Shown here piece by piece: positions 23,435-31,891 of a DNA stretch of 64,000 nt. Under the pieces are notes generated by a model. That model had not been told where the DNA came from and searched no databases. It saw only the letters and a program-made list of their open reading frames with translations. Location of the stretch: NCBI RefSeq assembly GCF_001563265.1, contig NZ_CP005083.1, forward strand, positions 2,545,001-2,609,000. Reading direction: 5' to 3'. The stretch's first letter is position 1; every line of letters starts with the position of its first letter. A program made the position numbers and the translations under genes. This stretch comes from Sphingobium sp. TKS. Its GTDB lineage: Bacteria > Pseudomonadota > Alphaproteobacteria > Sphingomonadales > Sphingomonadaceae.

Positions 23435-24258
23435 TCTCTGCCGCCATGCCCAAGCCGCACAATAGCGCCCGGCATGGCGGCGCTTTGAAACTCCACCGGG
23501 AAAGCGGTTTCGGTGGAGTTTCAATTGCACCGCTCCAGCCGCAATCGCCCGCAAATCCGCCGATTACTGGAAATGGCACGGCGCTTGCGATTAATAACCT
23601 TACCTCTGGTGTGGCAGCCCTTTCCGCTGGAGGCACTGGCAGGGGCGGCGCGCGTAACCGTGCTGACCGGCAAAGCCATGCCCTGACAGCCGCTCAAATT
23701 GGCAATCTAAGGGCCGCTGAGCGCCATGCCGAAAAAATCGGGCTGCCAGTCACGCGCATGATCTCGATTCACTGGCAGGCGGCTGGAGTGCCATTGGCGG
23801 GCATGGCGAAGGCGACCTATCGCTTTACCGATCTGTTGAAAAAGGCACTGGCCCGGCATGGCAGCGGCACGGCATGGCTCTGGACGCATGAGAATGTGCC
23901 CGGCAACGGCCATGACAAAGGCGGGCACTGTCACTTGCTCGCCCATGTGCCTTCCGATTTGGTGCCCGTTGTTACGGCGCTGCAACGGGGCTGGCTTCGC
24001 CGGATCACCGGGCAGCCTTACCGGGCGCGCGTGATCCACAGCAAACCGATAGGCGGGCGGCTGGGGCTGGAGGCGGGTAATCCCGATCTCCACGCAGTCA
24101 ATCTGGAGGCGGCGCTTGCCTATGTCCTGAAAGGCGCAAGCCCTGAGGCAGCGTCACAATTCGGCCTGGAGCGGCTGGAGCCGGGCGGGCGCGTGATCGG
24201 CAAGCGTTGCGGAACCTCTCAAAACATCGGCGCAAAGGCGCGCAAGGCAAAGGACTGA
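23431..24258 (+). CDS. Putative HUH-type replication or mobilisation protein
   Basis: A 275-residue protein. The region 118-182 carries HWQAAGVPLAGMAKATYRF, TAWLWTHEN and GGHCHLLAHVP; His166-Cys-His168 is the expected metal-binding HUH motif. Tyrosines downstream, including one in LAYVLKGAS (near 235), could be the nucleophile. HUH enzymes start rolling-circle replication or strand transfer. The N-terminal 80 residues look disordered. It would give this small element self-replication or mobilisation ability. Assignment is from motif only; no relaxase accessory gene is near. Confidence 0.6.
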   Translation: MISAAMPKPHNSARHGGALKLHRESGFGGVSIAPLQPQSPANPPITGNGTALAINNLTSGVAALSAGGTGRGGARNRADRQSHALTAAQIGNLRAAERHAEKIGLPVTRMISIHWQAAGVPLAGMAKATYRFTDLLKKALARHGSGTAWLWTHENVPGNGHDKGGHCHLLAHVPSDLVPVVTALQRGWLRRITGQPYRARVIHSKPIGGRLGLEAGNPDLHAVNLEAALAYVLKGASPEAASQFGLERLEPGGRVIGKRCGTSQNIGAKARKAKD

Positions 24259-24260
24259 CA

Positions 24261-24956
24261 ATGGCGAAAAAGGCGAAGGCCAATCCCGGCGATGGACTGG
24301 TGGCACCGGGCGAAACCGGCAAGCTCGAAGTCGAAAAGCGGGCGGACGAAAAAATCGGGCGAACGCTGGCGCGGATCACGATGGACCCGCAAACCCGCAA
24401 CGCCAATCTGGCAATGTCGTTCGGCTCGCAAATGTTTGGCGACCAACTCAAGCCAGATATTGCCGAAAGCAGCGCCGTGCTGGCGGAGGAAATTCAGCGG
24501 GCCATGAAAGGCGACCTATCACTGGCCAGCCGCATTTTCACCTCGCAAGCGATCTCGCTGGACGCGCTCTTTACCGACATGGCCCGGCGCTCAGGCAACA
24601 ACATGGGGCACTATCCCGACGCGGCGGATAGATACATGCGGCTGGCGCTCAAGGCCCAAGCTGCCTGCCGCTCCACGCTGGAGGCGCTGGCAAGGCTGCA
24701 CCAGCCGCGCGAACAAACCGTCAAGCATGTGCATGTGAACGAAGGCGGGCAGGCCGTGGTTGCCGATCATTTCCACCAGCATGCGGGGGACCGGGAAAAT
24801 GGAAAATCAGTCAAACAATCCAATGCAACCGGCACGGCTGGCAAAATCACCGCGCTGCCTAGCCCGGACCCGCTCGGGAACGGCTTGCCAATCCCCGGCA
24901 GTGAAGGGGAAGCGGCGTTGCAGGATGCACGGCGGCACGAATCCCGGCGCACCTAG
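24261..24956 (+). CDS. Hypothetical protein with KHVHVNEGGQAVV motif
   Basis: A 231-residue protein starting two bases after the HUH-protein stop. A lysine-rich start leads into a helical core (AVLAEEIQRAMKGDLSLASR; AADRYMRLALKAQAACRSTLEALARL). Then comes TVKHVHVNEGGQAVVADHFH, a motif seen in proteins of alphaproteobacterial phages and plasmids. The biochemical role is unknown; the helical core would suit a small-terminase-like or DNA-binding function, but this is speculative. The tail overlaps the next gene by 158 bases in another frame. Confidence 0.6.
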   Translation: MAKKAKANPGDGLVAPGETGKLEVEKRADEKIGRTLARITMDPQTRNANLAMSFGSQMFGDQLKPDIAESSAVLAEEIQRAMKGDLSLASRIFTSQAISLDALFTDMARRSGNNMGHYPDAADRYMRLALKAQAACRSTLEALARLHQPREQTVKHVHVNEGGQAVVADHFHQHAGDRENGKSVKQSNATGTAGKITALPSPDPLGNGLPIPGSEGEAALQDARRHESRRT

Positions 24957-25059
24957 AGGCAACCATAACGCCCGCAAGCATGGCGGCTATTCTGCAAAGG
25001 CTAAGGCAGCGGCCCGATACGTGAAGGAAATTGCGCGGCTGGTGCGCGAAACGCCATGA
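24799..25059 (+). CDS. HGG-motif small protein
   Basis: An 86-residue protein with CLARTRSGTACQSPAVKGKRRCRMHGG followed at once by NPGAPRGNHNARKHG. This Cys-Cys-Cys-His module plus GAPxGNxNAxKHG is common in small proteins of phages, plasmids and islands; its function is unknown, with metal and nucleic-acid binding likely. ATG at 24799 is chosen. The long overlap with the preceding frame is unusual; the motif makes this frame convincing. Confidence 0.75.
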   Translation: MENQSNNPMQPARLAKSPRCLARTRSGTACQSPAVKGKRRCRMHGGTNPGAPRGNHNARKHGGYSAKAKAAARYVKEIARLVRETP

Positions 25060-25375
25060 CTTGAGTTTGGCTGGCGCGCATCCCCCGCTTTTCGGCCCTT
25101 TCGGTCAATCGCCCGTCACCAGTCATTTTCGACGGGGAAGCTGCCATTGCTGGGAATGCGCAGTTCCCTGCCATTTCCAGCCGCGATTTGTCGCGTAGGG
25201 TGTGTATCGAACTGCACCCGCACCAGCCGGAAAAGTTGCCCGATCTGGCCTGCGCAATCTGCAATCGCGTTCCGGCGGCATAGTGAGGCTAAGCGCCTAG
25301 CGCCCGATCTATCGGGGAGCGTTTATGGTAACATTGCCCCTCGGTTAAAAAACTATCAATTAAATCAATGGCAAT
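25060..25375. other. 316-bp gene-free right end of the small element
   Basis: No gene is visible. The final 60 bases before the tRNA become AT-rich (AAAAAACTATCAATTAAATCAATGG), unlike the rest of the element, and would be the right attachment arm. No RNA structure was recognised. Confidence 0.5.
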
Positions 25376-25389
25376 TGGCGGACAGGGTG
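25376..25389. repeat. Attachment-site repeat, right copy in tRNA-Ser
   Basis: TGGCGGACAGGGTG, identical to 19616-19629. It is the 3' end of the tRNA gene read on the plus strand, so insertion of the element left the tRNA intact. Confidence 0.65.
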
Positions 25390-25465
25390 GGATTCGAACC
25401 CACGGTGAGCGTAAACCCACGGCGGTTTTCAAGACCGCTGCCTTAAACCACTCGGCCACCTGTCC
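25376..25465 (-). tRNA. tRNA-Ser (anticodon UGA)
   Basis: The minus strand starts GGACAGGTGGCCGAGTGG and ends CCTGTCCGCCA, with CCA encoded. The seven-base acceptor pairs perfectly (GGACAGG/CCTGTCC). The anticodon arm is GCGGT-CTTGAAA-ACCGC, giving UGA for serine, followed by a long variable arm (CGTGGG...CTCACG) and GGGTTCGAATCCC. The 3' 14 bases are repeated at 19616-19629, marking it as an integration site. Confidence 0.97.
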
Positions 25466-25613
25466 GTTGCCACGCTTCCTAGCGAACCCGGCGGCCATGC
25501 CAAGAGCAAAATCGCAGGAAGGCGCTTTCGGCGCTGGAATGGCGTCATGCGCCAATAAGGGGATTCACGCCACGGCATCCCTGTGCAACAAAAGGGGATA
25601 AGGAGATTCTTCA

Positions 25614-26651
25614 ATGCGTTCGTCGATCATGTCGCTGTTGCTGGGACTGGCTGCCGTCATGGCGGGCAGCCTGACGGCCGACAGCGTCATGGCGCAGGAG
25701 GATGTCGCCTTTCGCGCATATCTCGAATCCCTTCGTCCCAGGGCTCGCGCTCTGGGCATACGGGACGCGACCCTGGACAGCGTGTTTCCGGGCCTGACGC
25801 CCAATCCGCGCGTGGTTCAACTCGATCAAACCCAGCCCGGCGGCAGCATTTATGCGCCGATCCCCAATTTCGAGCCCTATCGCCAGCAACATGTCGATGC
25901 GGCGCGCATCAGCCGGGGTCGCACCGCCTATCTCGCCAATCGCGCCCGGCTGGCCAGGATCGAGGCGGAAACCGGCGTGCCGGAGGAGGTCATGGTCGCC
26001 ATTTACGGCCATGAAACCAATTACGGTTCCTACACCGGCGATTTCGACCTGATCCGTTCCCTCGCGACCCTCTCTTATGAAGGGCGCCGGCGGACGCTGT
26101 TCGAGCCGGAATTGCTCGCGACGCTCAAGATGCTGGACAATGGCGTCCCGCGCAGCCGACTGGTGGGCAGTTGGGCAGGGGCGACGGGCTATCCCCAATT
26201 CCTACCCAGCGTCTATCTGCGGCTGGGCAAGGATGGCGATGGCGACGGTCGGGTCGACATCTGGAATAGCGAAGCCGACGCGCTCGCATCCATCGCCAAT
26301 TATTTCGTCCATGCCGGATGGCGGCGGGGTCAGCCCTGGGGCGTCGCCGTGTCCGTGCCCGTCAACCTCGATCGCGCAAGCATCGCCGCGCGCACCAATC
26401 CGGCCCGTTGCGAGCGCGTGTTCAACCGGCACAGCCGCTGGCTCAACATGGCCGAATGGCGGCGCATGGGGGTTGTGCCGACTGGCGGAAGCTGGCCCGG
26501 CGACGGAGTGATGGCGACGCTGCTGGAACCCGATGGTCCGGGCAAGACCGCTTATCTGCTCACCAGCAATTACCGGGCGATCCTCGATTATAATTGCTCG
26601 AACTTCTACGCCCTGTCGGTCGGCCTGCTGGCCGATGCGGTGAAGCAATAG
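25614..26651 (+). CDS. Lytic murein transglycosylase, MltB/SLT_2 family
   Basis: A 345-residue periplasmic enzyme that cleaves the MurNAc-GlcNAc bond of peptidoglycan, forming 1,6-anhydro ends. A signal peptide (SLLLGLAAVMAGSLTADSVMAQ) is clear. The catalytic Glu lies in VAIYGHETNYG, with family motifs LIRSLATLSYEGRR, GSWAGATGYPQFLPS and KDGDGDGRVDIWNSEADALASIANY. AAGGAGA precedes the ATG. It stands beside a D,D-carboxypeptidase gene in the same direction, so both probably serve cell-wall remodelling. Confidence 0.93.
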   Translation: MRSSIMSLLLGLAAVMAGSLTADSVMAQEDVAFRAYLESLRPRARALGIRDATLDSVFPGLTPNPRVVQLDQTQPGGSIYAPIPNFEPYRQQHVDAARISRGRTAYLANRARLARIEAETGVPEEVMVAIYGHETNYGSYTGDFDLIRSLATLSYEGRRRTLFEPELLATLKMLDNGVPRSRLVGSWAGATGYPQFLPSVYLRLGKDGDGDGRVDIWNSEADALASIANYFVHAGWRRGQPWGVAVSVPVNLDRASIAARTNPARCERVFNRHSRWLNMAEWRRMGVVPTGGSWPGDGVMATLLEPDGPGKTAYLLTSNYRAILDYNCSNFYALSVGLLADAVKQ

Positions 26652-26731
26652 AGCGCTTTGAGATCGGCCCTCTCATGGCTAATGAAAGCGCAAGGCACTC
26701 GAAGAATCCACCAGTCCGAAGGCAGTCCCGC

Positions 26732-27895
26732 ATGAAGAAGTCCATCGCCGCCCTCCTTTTCGTCGGGTTGCTGTCCCAGCCGCTGACCGCCGCCGCACCG
26801 CCCTATACCGGCGAAGCGCCGATCGCCTATCTGAAGGACCTTTCCTCGGGCGCCGTCCTCTATGACAAGGGCGGCGAGACGCGAATGCCGCCCGCTTCCA
26901 TGGCGAAGATGATGACGGTCCACGTCGCCTTCCGTCTGATCCAGAAGGGCGACCTGAAGCTCGACCAGAAATTCACGGTCCGCCCGGAAACCTGGCAGCA
27001 ATGGCACGGCCCCCAGGCCGGTTCGACCATGTTCCTTTCCCCCGGCGAGCAGGTGTCGGTGGAAAATCTGCTGCATGGCATCGTCACCCTCTCGGGCAAT
27101 GACGCCTGCGTCGTGCTGGCGGAGGGCATTGCCGGAACCGAGCAGGCCTTCGTCGCGCTGATGAATCAGGAGGCGAAGCGCCTAGGCCTCAAGAACAGCA
27201 ATTTCGGCACCAGCAACGGCTGGCCGGACGAAGGCGTGACCTATGTGACCGCCGCCGACCTCGCGAGCCTGGCCGAAGCGACGATCGAGGAAACGCCCGG
27301 GCTCTACAAGAAATTCTACGCCACGCGCGCCTTCACCTGGGGCAAGACGATGGGCGGCGCGGATATCGAGCAGGGCAACCGCAATCCCATTCTTGGCAAG
27401 GTGGCGGGCGCCGACGGGCTCAAGACCGGCCATACCGAGGAAGCGGGCTATGGCTTCACCGGATCGGCCGAACAGGAAGGCCGCCGTCTGGTAATGGTCG
27501 TCGCCGGCCTTACCAGCGCCAATCAGCGCATTGCCGAATCCGTGCGCTTCATGGATTGGGGCTTCCGCGCATGGAAGGCGCAACCGCTGTTCAAGAAAGG
27601 ACAGACGGTGGAAACCGCCGAAGTCCAGCTCGGCAGCGCCACCAAGGTCGCGCTTGTCGCGCCGCAGGACATGGCCGTGACCCTGCCCCGTGCGGCGTCG
27701 TCCAACATCTCGGTCAAGGTTGCCTATACCGGCCCGATCAAGGCGCCCATCGCCAAGGGGCAGAAGATTGCCCAGTTGATCATCTCCACGCCCGATACCC
27801 CGCCGCAGATCCTGCCGCTGGTAGCGGGCGAGGAAGTCTCCGAAGCGGGCATATTCGGCCGTCTGTGGAACGGGCTGAAGTCGTTCTTCGGGTGA
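26732..27895 (+). CDS. D-alanyl-D-alanine carboxypeptidase (PBP5/6 family)
   Basis: A 387-residue low-molecular-weight penicillin-binding protein that trims the terminal D-Ala of peptidoglycan stems. The signal peptide is IAALLFVGLLSQPLTAAA. The active-site motifs are SMAK (Ser nucleophile), SGN and KTGHTEEAGYG. A C-terminal beta-rich domain and a final amphipathic helix (FGRLWNGLKSFFG) would anchor it to the inner membrane. The start codon at 26732 gives the right signal peptide. The next gene starts within its stop codon. Confidence 0.94.
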   Translation: MKKSIAALLFVGLLSQPLTAAAPPYTGEAPIAYLKDLSSGAVLYDKGGETRMPPASMAKMMTVHVAFRLIQKGDLKLDQKFTVRPETWQQWHGPQAGSTMFLSPGEQVSVENLLHGIVTLSGNDACVVLAEGIAGTEQAFVALMNQEAKRLGLKNSNFGTSNGWPDEGVTYVTAADLASLAEATIEETPGLYKKFYATRAFTWGKTMGGADIEQGNRNPILGKVAGADGLKTGHTEEAGYGFTGSAEQEGRRLVMVVAGLTSANQRIAESVRFMDWGFRAWKAQPLFKKGQTVETAEVQLGSATKVALVAPQDMAVTLPRAASSNISVKVAYTGPIKAPIAKGQKIAQLIISTPDTPPQILPLVAGEEVSEAGIFGRLWNGLKSFFG

Positions 27896-28533
27896 CGGCC
27901 ACTCGAACGACAAGGGGCCGCTTCATCTCTCTGGAAGGCGGGGAGGGGGCCGGCAAGTCGACCCAGCTCCGGGCGCTTGCCGCGGCACTGCGCGCCCGCG
28001 GGCTGGAAGTGGTCGAAACCCGCGAACCGGGCGGCAGCGAAGGTGCGGAAGCCATTCGCGCATTGCTGCTGACCGGCGGTGCCGATCGCTGGAGTCCCCG
28101 CGCCGAAGCGCTGCTGTTCGCCGCTGCCCGTGCGGACCATGTCGAAAAGTCGATCCGGCCTGCGCTGGATCGCGGCGCATGGGTGTTGTCCGACCGCTTT
28201 CTCGACAGCAGCCGCGCCTATCAGGGCATGGGCGAACTGACCGATGCGGACATATTGACGCTCCACCGGATCGGCAGCGAGGGCTTCCTGCCCGATCGCA
28301 CCCTCTTCCTCACCTTACCCGAGGCGGAAGCGACGGCGCGGGCCCGCTCCCGGGATGGAGATGCCTCCGACCGGATCGGCGGGCGCGATCGCAGTTTTCA
28401 TCAGTCCGTTGCCAGGGCTTTCACGCGCTTTGCCGAGCAGGAGCCGACGCGCTTCCTCACGGTAGATGCGTCGGGCGACAGCGAGGCGGTGACGGAGCGC
28501 TTGCTGCATGCGCTGCAGGATTTGCTGCCATGA
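27892..28533 (+). CDS. tmk: Thymidylate kinase
   Basis: A 213-residue kinase converting dTMP to dTDP with ATP, essential for DNA synthesis. FISLEGGEGAGKSTQLRAL is the P-loop. VETREPGGSEGAEAIR holds the substrate-binding DR(E)PGG motif, and SDRFLDSSRAYQGMG is the family signature. A lid-like Arg region follows (ARSRDGDASDRIGGRD). GTG at 27892 overlaps the upstream stop by four bases. tmk-holB order is standard in alphaproteobacteria. Confidence 0.96.
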   Translation: MTATRTTRGRFISLEGGEGAGKSTQLRALAAALRARGLEVVETREPGGSEGAEAIRALLLTGGADRWSPRAEALLFAAARADHVEKSIRPALDRGAWVLSDRFLDSSRAYQGMGELTDADILTLHRIGSEGFLPDRTLFLTLPEAEATARARSRDGDASDRIGGRDRSFHQSVARAFTRFAEQEPTRFLTVDASGDSEAVTERLLHALQDLLP

Positions 28534-29492
28534 CGTCACTGCTCGGCCATGACGAACAGGCGCGCACATTGCTGAGCGCGGCGCGGAGCGGGCGTCTGCA
28601 CCATGGCTGGATTCTGGCTGGCCCGCGCGGCATCGGCAAGGCGAGCTTCGCTCGCGCCATGGCGCTGCGCCTGTTGGCGGAGGCAGCCGGGCCACCGGTT
28701 TCGGCCGAAGGGCTGGACGTGCCGCAGGATCATCCGATCCGCCGCCTGTTCGAAGCCGATTCCCATCCCGACTATGCCGAGCTTTACTGCCTGGAAAAGG
28801 AGAGCGGCACGGCGCGCAACATCACGGTCGATCAGGTCCGTGGCCTCCAGCGCCTGATCCAGTCGGCTCCGTCCATGTCCTCGCGCCGCATCGTGGTGAT
28901 CGACAGCGCGGACGATCTGGAGCGCGGCGCCGCCAACGCCCTGCTCAAAAATCTCGAAGAGCCGCCGGCCGACATGCTGTTCCTGCTGGTCAGTCACGCG
29001 CCTGGCCGCCTGCTTCCGACCATCCGTTCCCGCTGCCGCACGCTGCGCTTCGATACGCTTGGCGAGGACGCCATGCGCACCATATTGCGCGCTGCGGATG
29101 AAGCGCTGTCCGCAAAGGAATTGAACGCCCTGATCCACGCGGGAGAGGGTTCGCCCGGCAAGGCATTGCGTTATGCTGGCCTGAATATCGCGGACATCGA
29201 ACAGTCGCTCCTGGCGATTGCCGCAGATGGCGATCCGGGCAACCGCCAGCGCCTGCTCCTCGCCAAGACGCTTGCGTCGAAAGCGGCGCGGCCCCGCTAC
29301 GAAGCCTTTCTGGAACGCGCGCCTGCCTTCATCGCGGATGCGGCTCGCCAGCGGCAGGGGAGCGACCTCGGCAAGGCGCTCGACCATTGGGAAGCCGCCC
29401 GCCAGCTTGCCAGCGGCGCCATCATCCTGTCGCTGGAACCAAGCGCGGTGGTGTTCGAACTGGCCGGGCATGTCGCGGCGCTCGCGCACTGA
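28530..29492 (+). CDS. holB: DNA polymerase III subunit delta prime
   Basis: A 320-residue clamp-loader subunit that helps place the beta sliding clamp on DNA. HHGWILAGPRGIGKASFARAMALRLL is the ATPase-like P-loop region. Later RRIVVIDSADDLERGAANALLKNLEEPPADMLFLLVSHAPGRLLPTIRSRC is the classic delta-prime/gamma family block. A few conserved Cys of the zinc module seem absent, as in many alphaproteobacterial HolB. It starts in the tmk stop and precedes metG. Confidence 0.95.
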   Translation: MTSLLGHDEQARTLLSAARSGRLHHGWILAGPRGIGKASFARAMALRLLAEAAGPPVSAEGLDVPQDHPIRRLFEADSHPDYAELYCLEKESGTARNITVDQVRGLQRLIQSAPSMSSRRIVVIDSADDLERGAANALLKNLEEPPADMLFLLVSHAPGRLLPTIRSRCRTLRFDTLGEDAMRTILRAADEALSAKELNALIHAGEGSPGKALRYAGLNIADIEQSLLAIAADGDPGNRQRLLLAKTLASKAARPRYEAFLERAPAFIADAARQRQGSDLGKALDHWEAARQLASGAIILSLEPSAVVFELAGHVAALAH

Positions 29493-29535
29493 AAAGCGGC
29501 TTTGCGCAAGGGCTAACTATCGCTAGGGAAGGCCC

Positions 29536-31098
29536 ATGTCGAAGCCCTACACCATCACCACCGCCATCAGCTATCCCAATGGCCGCCCGCATATCGGCCA
29601 TGCCTATGAGGTGATCGCCACCGACGCGATTGCCCGTTTCCAGCGGATGATGGGCCGCGATGTCTTCTTCCAGACCGGCACGGACGAACATGGGCTGAAA
29701 ATGGCCCAGACAGCCCGCAACCGGAATATGGAGCCGCGCGAGTTGGCGGACGAAATGGCAAGCTATTTCAAGGCTATGAACGATGGTCTGAATATCAGCT
29801 ATGATCGTTTCATCCGCACCAGCGAGCCGGATCATCACAGCGCCAGCCAGGCCATCTGGCAGGCGATGGAGGCCAATGGCGATCTCTATCTCGGCCGCTA
29901 TGAGGGTTGGTATTCGGTCCGTGACGAAGCCTTTTACGACGAGAAGGAACTGACCGAAGGGGAGGGTGGGCAGAAACTCTCGCCCCAGGGCACGCCGGTG
30001 GAATGGACGGTCGAGGAAAGCTGGTTCTTCCGCCTGTCCGCCTATCAGCAGAAACTGCTGGACCTATACGCCAGCCAACCGGATTTCATCCAGCCGGACA
30101 GCCGACGCAATGAGATCATGCGCTTCGTTGAGGGCGGCCTTTCCGACCTCAGCGTCTCGCGCACCAGCTTCGACTGGGGCGTGAAGGTACCCGGCAGCGA
30201 CGGACATGTGATGTATGTGTGGGTCGATGCGCTCACCAATTATCTGACCGGCTGCGGCTATCCGGACGACGCCGAACGCATGGCCCGCTATTGGTCGGAA
30301 GGTGGCGATATCACGCACATCATCGGCAAAGATATCGTGCGTTTTCATACGGTTTATTGGCCAGCTTTTCTCATGAGTGCGAAGCTGCCTTTGCCGAAAC
30401 AGGTGTTTGGCCACGGCTTTCTCCTCAATCGAGGTGAGAAAATGTCCAAGTCGCTGGGCAATGTGGCCGATCCGATGGAACTGGCCGAGCGTTTCGGTGT
30501 GGACCAGCTCCGCTATTTCCTGCTGTCCGAAGTCACTTTCGGCAATGACGGCAGCTACAGCGCGGAGGCAATCGTCGCCCGCTCCAACAGCGACCTTGCC
30601 AACAGCTTCGGCAATCTGGCCCAGCGGACCTTGAGCTTCATCGCCAAGAATCTTGAAGGCCGCCTGCCCGAACCGGCCGCTCAGGATGTCGACAGCGACC
30701 TCCTCAAGACCATCGCTGAGGCCGCGCAGACCTTCCAGGCCGCCATGGCCGATCTCGCGCCGTCTGTTGCCATCGAAGCATGGATGCGGGCGGTCTTCGC
30801 CTGCAACGCCTATATCGACGCGCAGGCGCCTTGGACGCTCCGCAAGACCGACCCCGCCCGGATGGAGGCAGTGCTCGCCACTCTGTACGAAGCCATCGCC
30901 CATCTCGCCATCACGATCCAGCCGGTCATCCCGGCCAGCGCCTCGGCCCTGCTCGACCAGATGGGCGTGGCAGGGGAAAGGCGGAATTATGCCGCCATCG
31001 GCAGCGACTGGTACGCGCAGCTTCGCACCGTGGGTTTCATCCTCGGCGCGCCCAAGCCACTTTTCCCGCGCCTCGAATTGCCCGCCGAAGAGGCGTGA
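29536..31098 (+). CDS. metG: Methionyl-tRNA synthetase
   Basis: A 520-residue class I synthetase. The HIGH box is GRPHIGHAYEVIATD, and the KMSKS loop is RGEKMSKSLGNVADP. FQTGTDEHGLKMAQ and MYVWVDALTNYLTG are family landmarks. It is the short form lacking the C-terminal tRNA-binding EMAP-like domain. It is followed by tatD four bases later, and the metG-tatD-MBL cluster is conserved in alphaproteobacteria. Confidence 0.97.
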   Translation: MSKPYTITTAISYPNGRPHIGHAYEVIATDAIARFQRMMGRDVFFQTGTDEHGLKMAQTARNRNMEPRELADEMASYFKAMNDGLNISYDRFIRTSEPDHHSASQAIWQAMEANGDLYLGRYEGWYSVRDEAFYDEKELTEGEGGQKLSPQGTPVEWTVEESWFFRLSAYQQKLLDLYASQPDFIQPDSRRNEIMRFVEGGLSDLSVSRTSFDWGVKVPGSDGHVMYVWVDALTNYLTGCGYPDDAERMARYWSEGGDITHIIGKDIVRFHTVYWPAFLMSAKLPLPKQVFGHGFLLNRGEKMSKSLGNVADPMELAERFGVDQLRYFLLSEVTFGNDGSYSAEAIVARSNSDLANSFGNLAQRTLSFIAKNLEGRLPEPAAQDVDSDLLKTIAEAAQTFQAAMADLAPSVAIEAWMRAVFACNAYIDAQAPWTLRKTDPARMEAVLATLYEAIAHLAITIQPVIPASASALLDQMGVAGERRNYAAIGSDWYAQLRTVGFILGAPKPLFPRLELPAEEA

Positions 31099-31102
31099 AA
31101 CC

Positions 31103-31891
31103 ATGCTGATCGACAGTCACTGCCATTTGAATTACAAAGGGTTGATCGAGGATCAGCAGAACGTGCTCGAACGGGCGCGCGGCGCCGGTGTTGGCCTGAT
31201 GCTCAACATTGCCACGCGTGAAAGCGAATGGGACGATGTGTTGGGCACGGCACTGCGCGAACCCGATGTCTGGGCGACCGTCGGCATCCATCCGCATGAG
31301 GCAGACGAACATCCGCATGTCGACACGGCCAAGCTGGTCGAACGCGCAGCCCACCCGCGTATCGTGGGCATAGGCGAAACCGGCCTGGACTATTATTACG
31401 ACCATAGCGATCGCGAACGGCAACAGCGCAGCTTCCGCTCCCATATCGCGGCGTCCCGCGAAATGGGACTGCCGTTGATCGTCCACACGCGCGATGCGGA
31501 GGATGACACGCTCGCCATCATGCGCGATGAAATGGGGAAGGGGGCTTATGGCGGCCTCATCCACTGCTTCACCGCCAGCGGCGCCTTTGCCGATGCTGCG
31601 ATGGAACTGGGTTTCTATATCAGCATTTCCGGCATCGTGACCTTCAAGAACGCCAGGGATTTGCAGGAAACGGCCGCGCGACTGCCGATCGACAGGCTGC
31701 TTATCGAAACCGACTCTCCGTTCCTCGCGCCAGTCCCCCATCGCGGCAAGTCCTGCGAACCCGCCTTTGTAGCCGACACCGCCCGCTTTCTCGCCAATCT
31801 GCGGGGAGAGAGCGTCGAACAACTGGCCGAAGCGACGTCAGCGAATTTCCGCAAGCTTTTCAGCAAGGTCGGAGCCACATCCGCAGCATGA
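31103..31891 (+). CDS. tatD: TatD-family metal-dependent DNase
   Basis: A 262-residue TIM-barrel hydrolase of the TatD family, which acts as a 3'-5' exonuclease or deoxyribonuclease. MLIDSHCHL provides the first metal ligands, VGIGETGLDYYY the conserved Glu, IVHTRDAEDDT and LIHCFTAS further ligands, and LLIETDSPFLAPVPHRGK the final Asp. It starts five bases after metG and overlaps the next gene by four bases, indicating one operon. Confidence 0.95.
   Translation: MLIDSHCHLNYKGLIEDQQNVLERARGAGVGLMLNIATRESEWDDVLGTALREPDVWATVGIHPHEADEHPHVDTAKLVERAAHPRIVGIGETGLDYYYDHSDRERQQRSFRSHIAASREMGLPLIVHTRDAEDDTLAIMRDEMGKGAYGGLIHCFTASGAFADAAMELGFYISISGIVTFKNARDLQETAARLPIDRLLIETDSPFLAPVPHRGKSCEPAFVADTARFLANLRGESVEQLAEATSANFRKLFSKVGATSAA

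Larger units (their letters stand above)
19616..25389. mobile_element. Small integrative element in the tRNA-Ser(UGA) 3' end
   Basis: It is about 5.8 kb, bounded by a 14-base direct repeat, with a tyrosine integrase at one end and an intact tRNA gene at the other. Most of its genes overlap by ATGA or similar and run rightwards. No phage structural, pilus or coupling genes are visible, so it is either an integrative mobilisable element or a phage satellite. The integrase lies distal to the intact tRNA, which is less usual for P4-type integrases. Confidence 0.65.
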
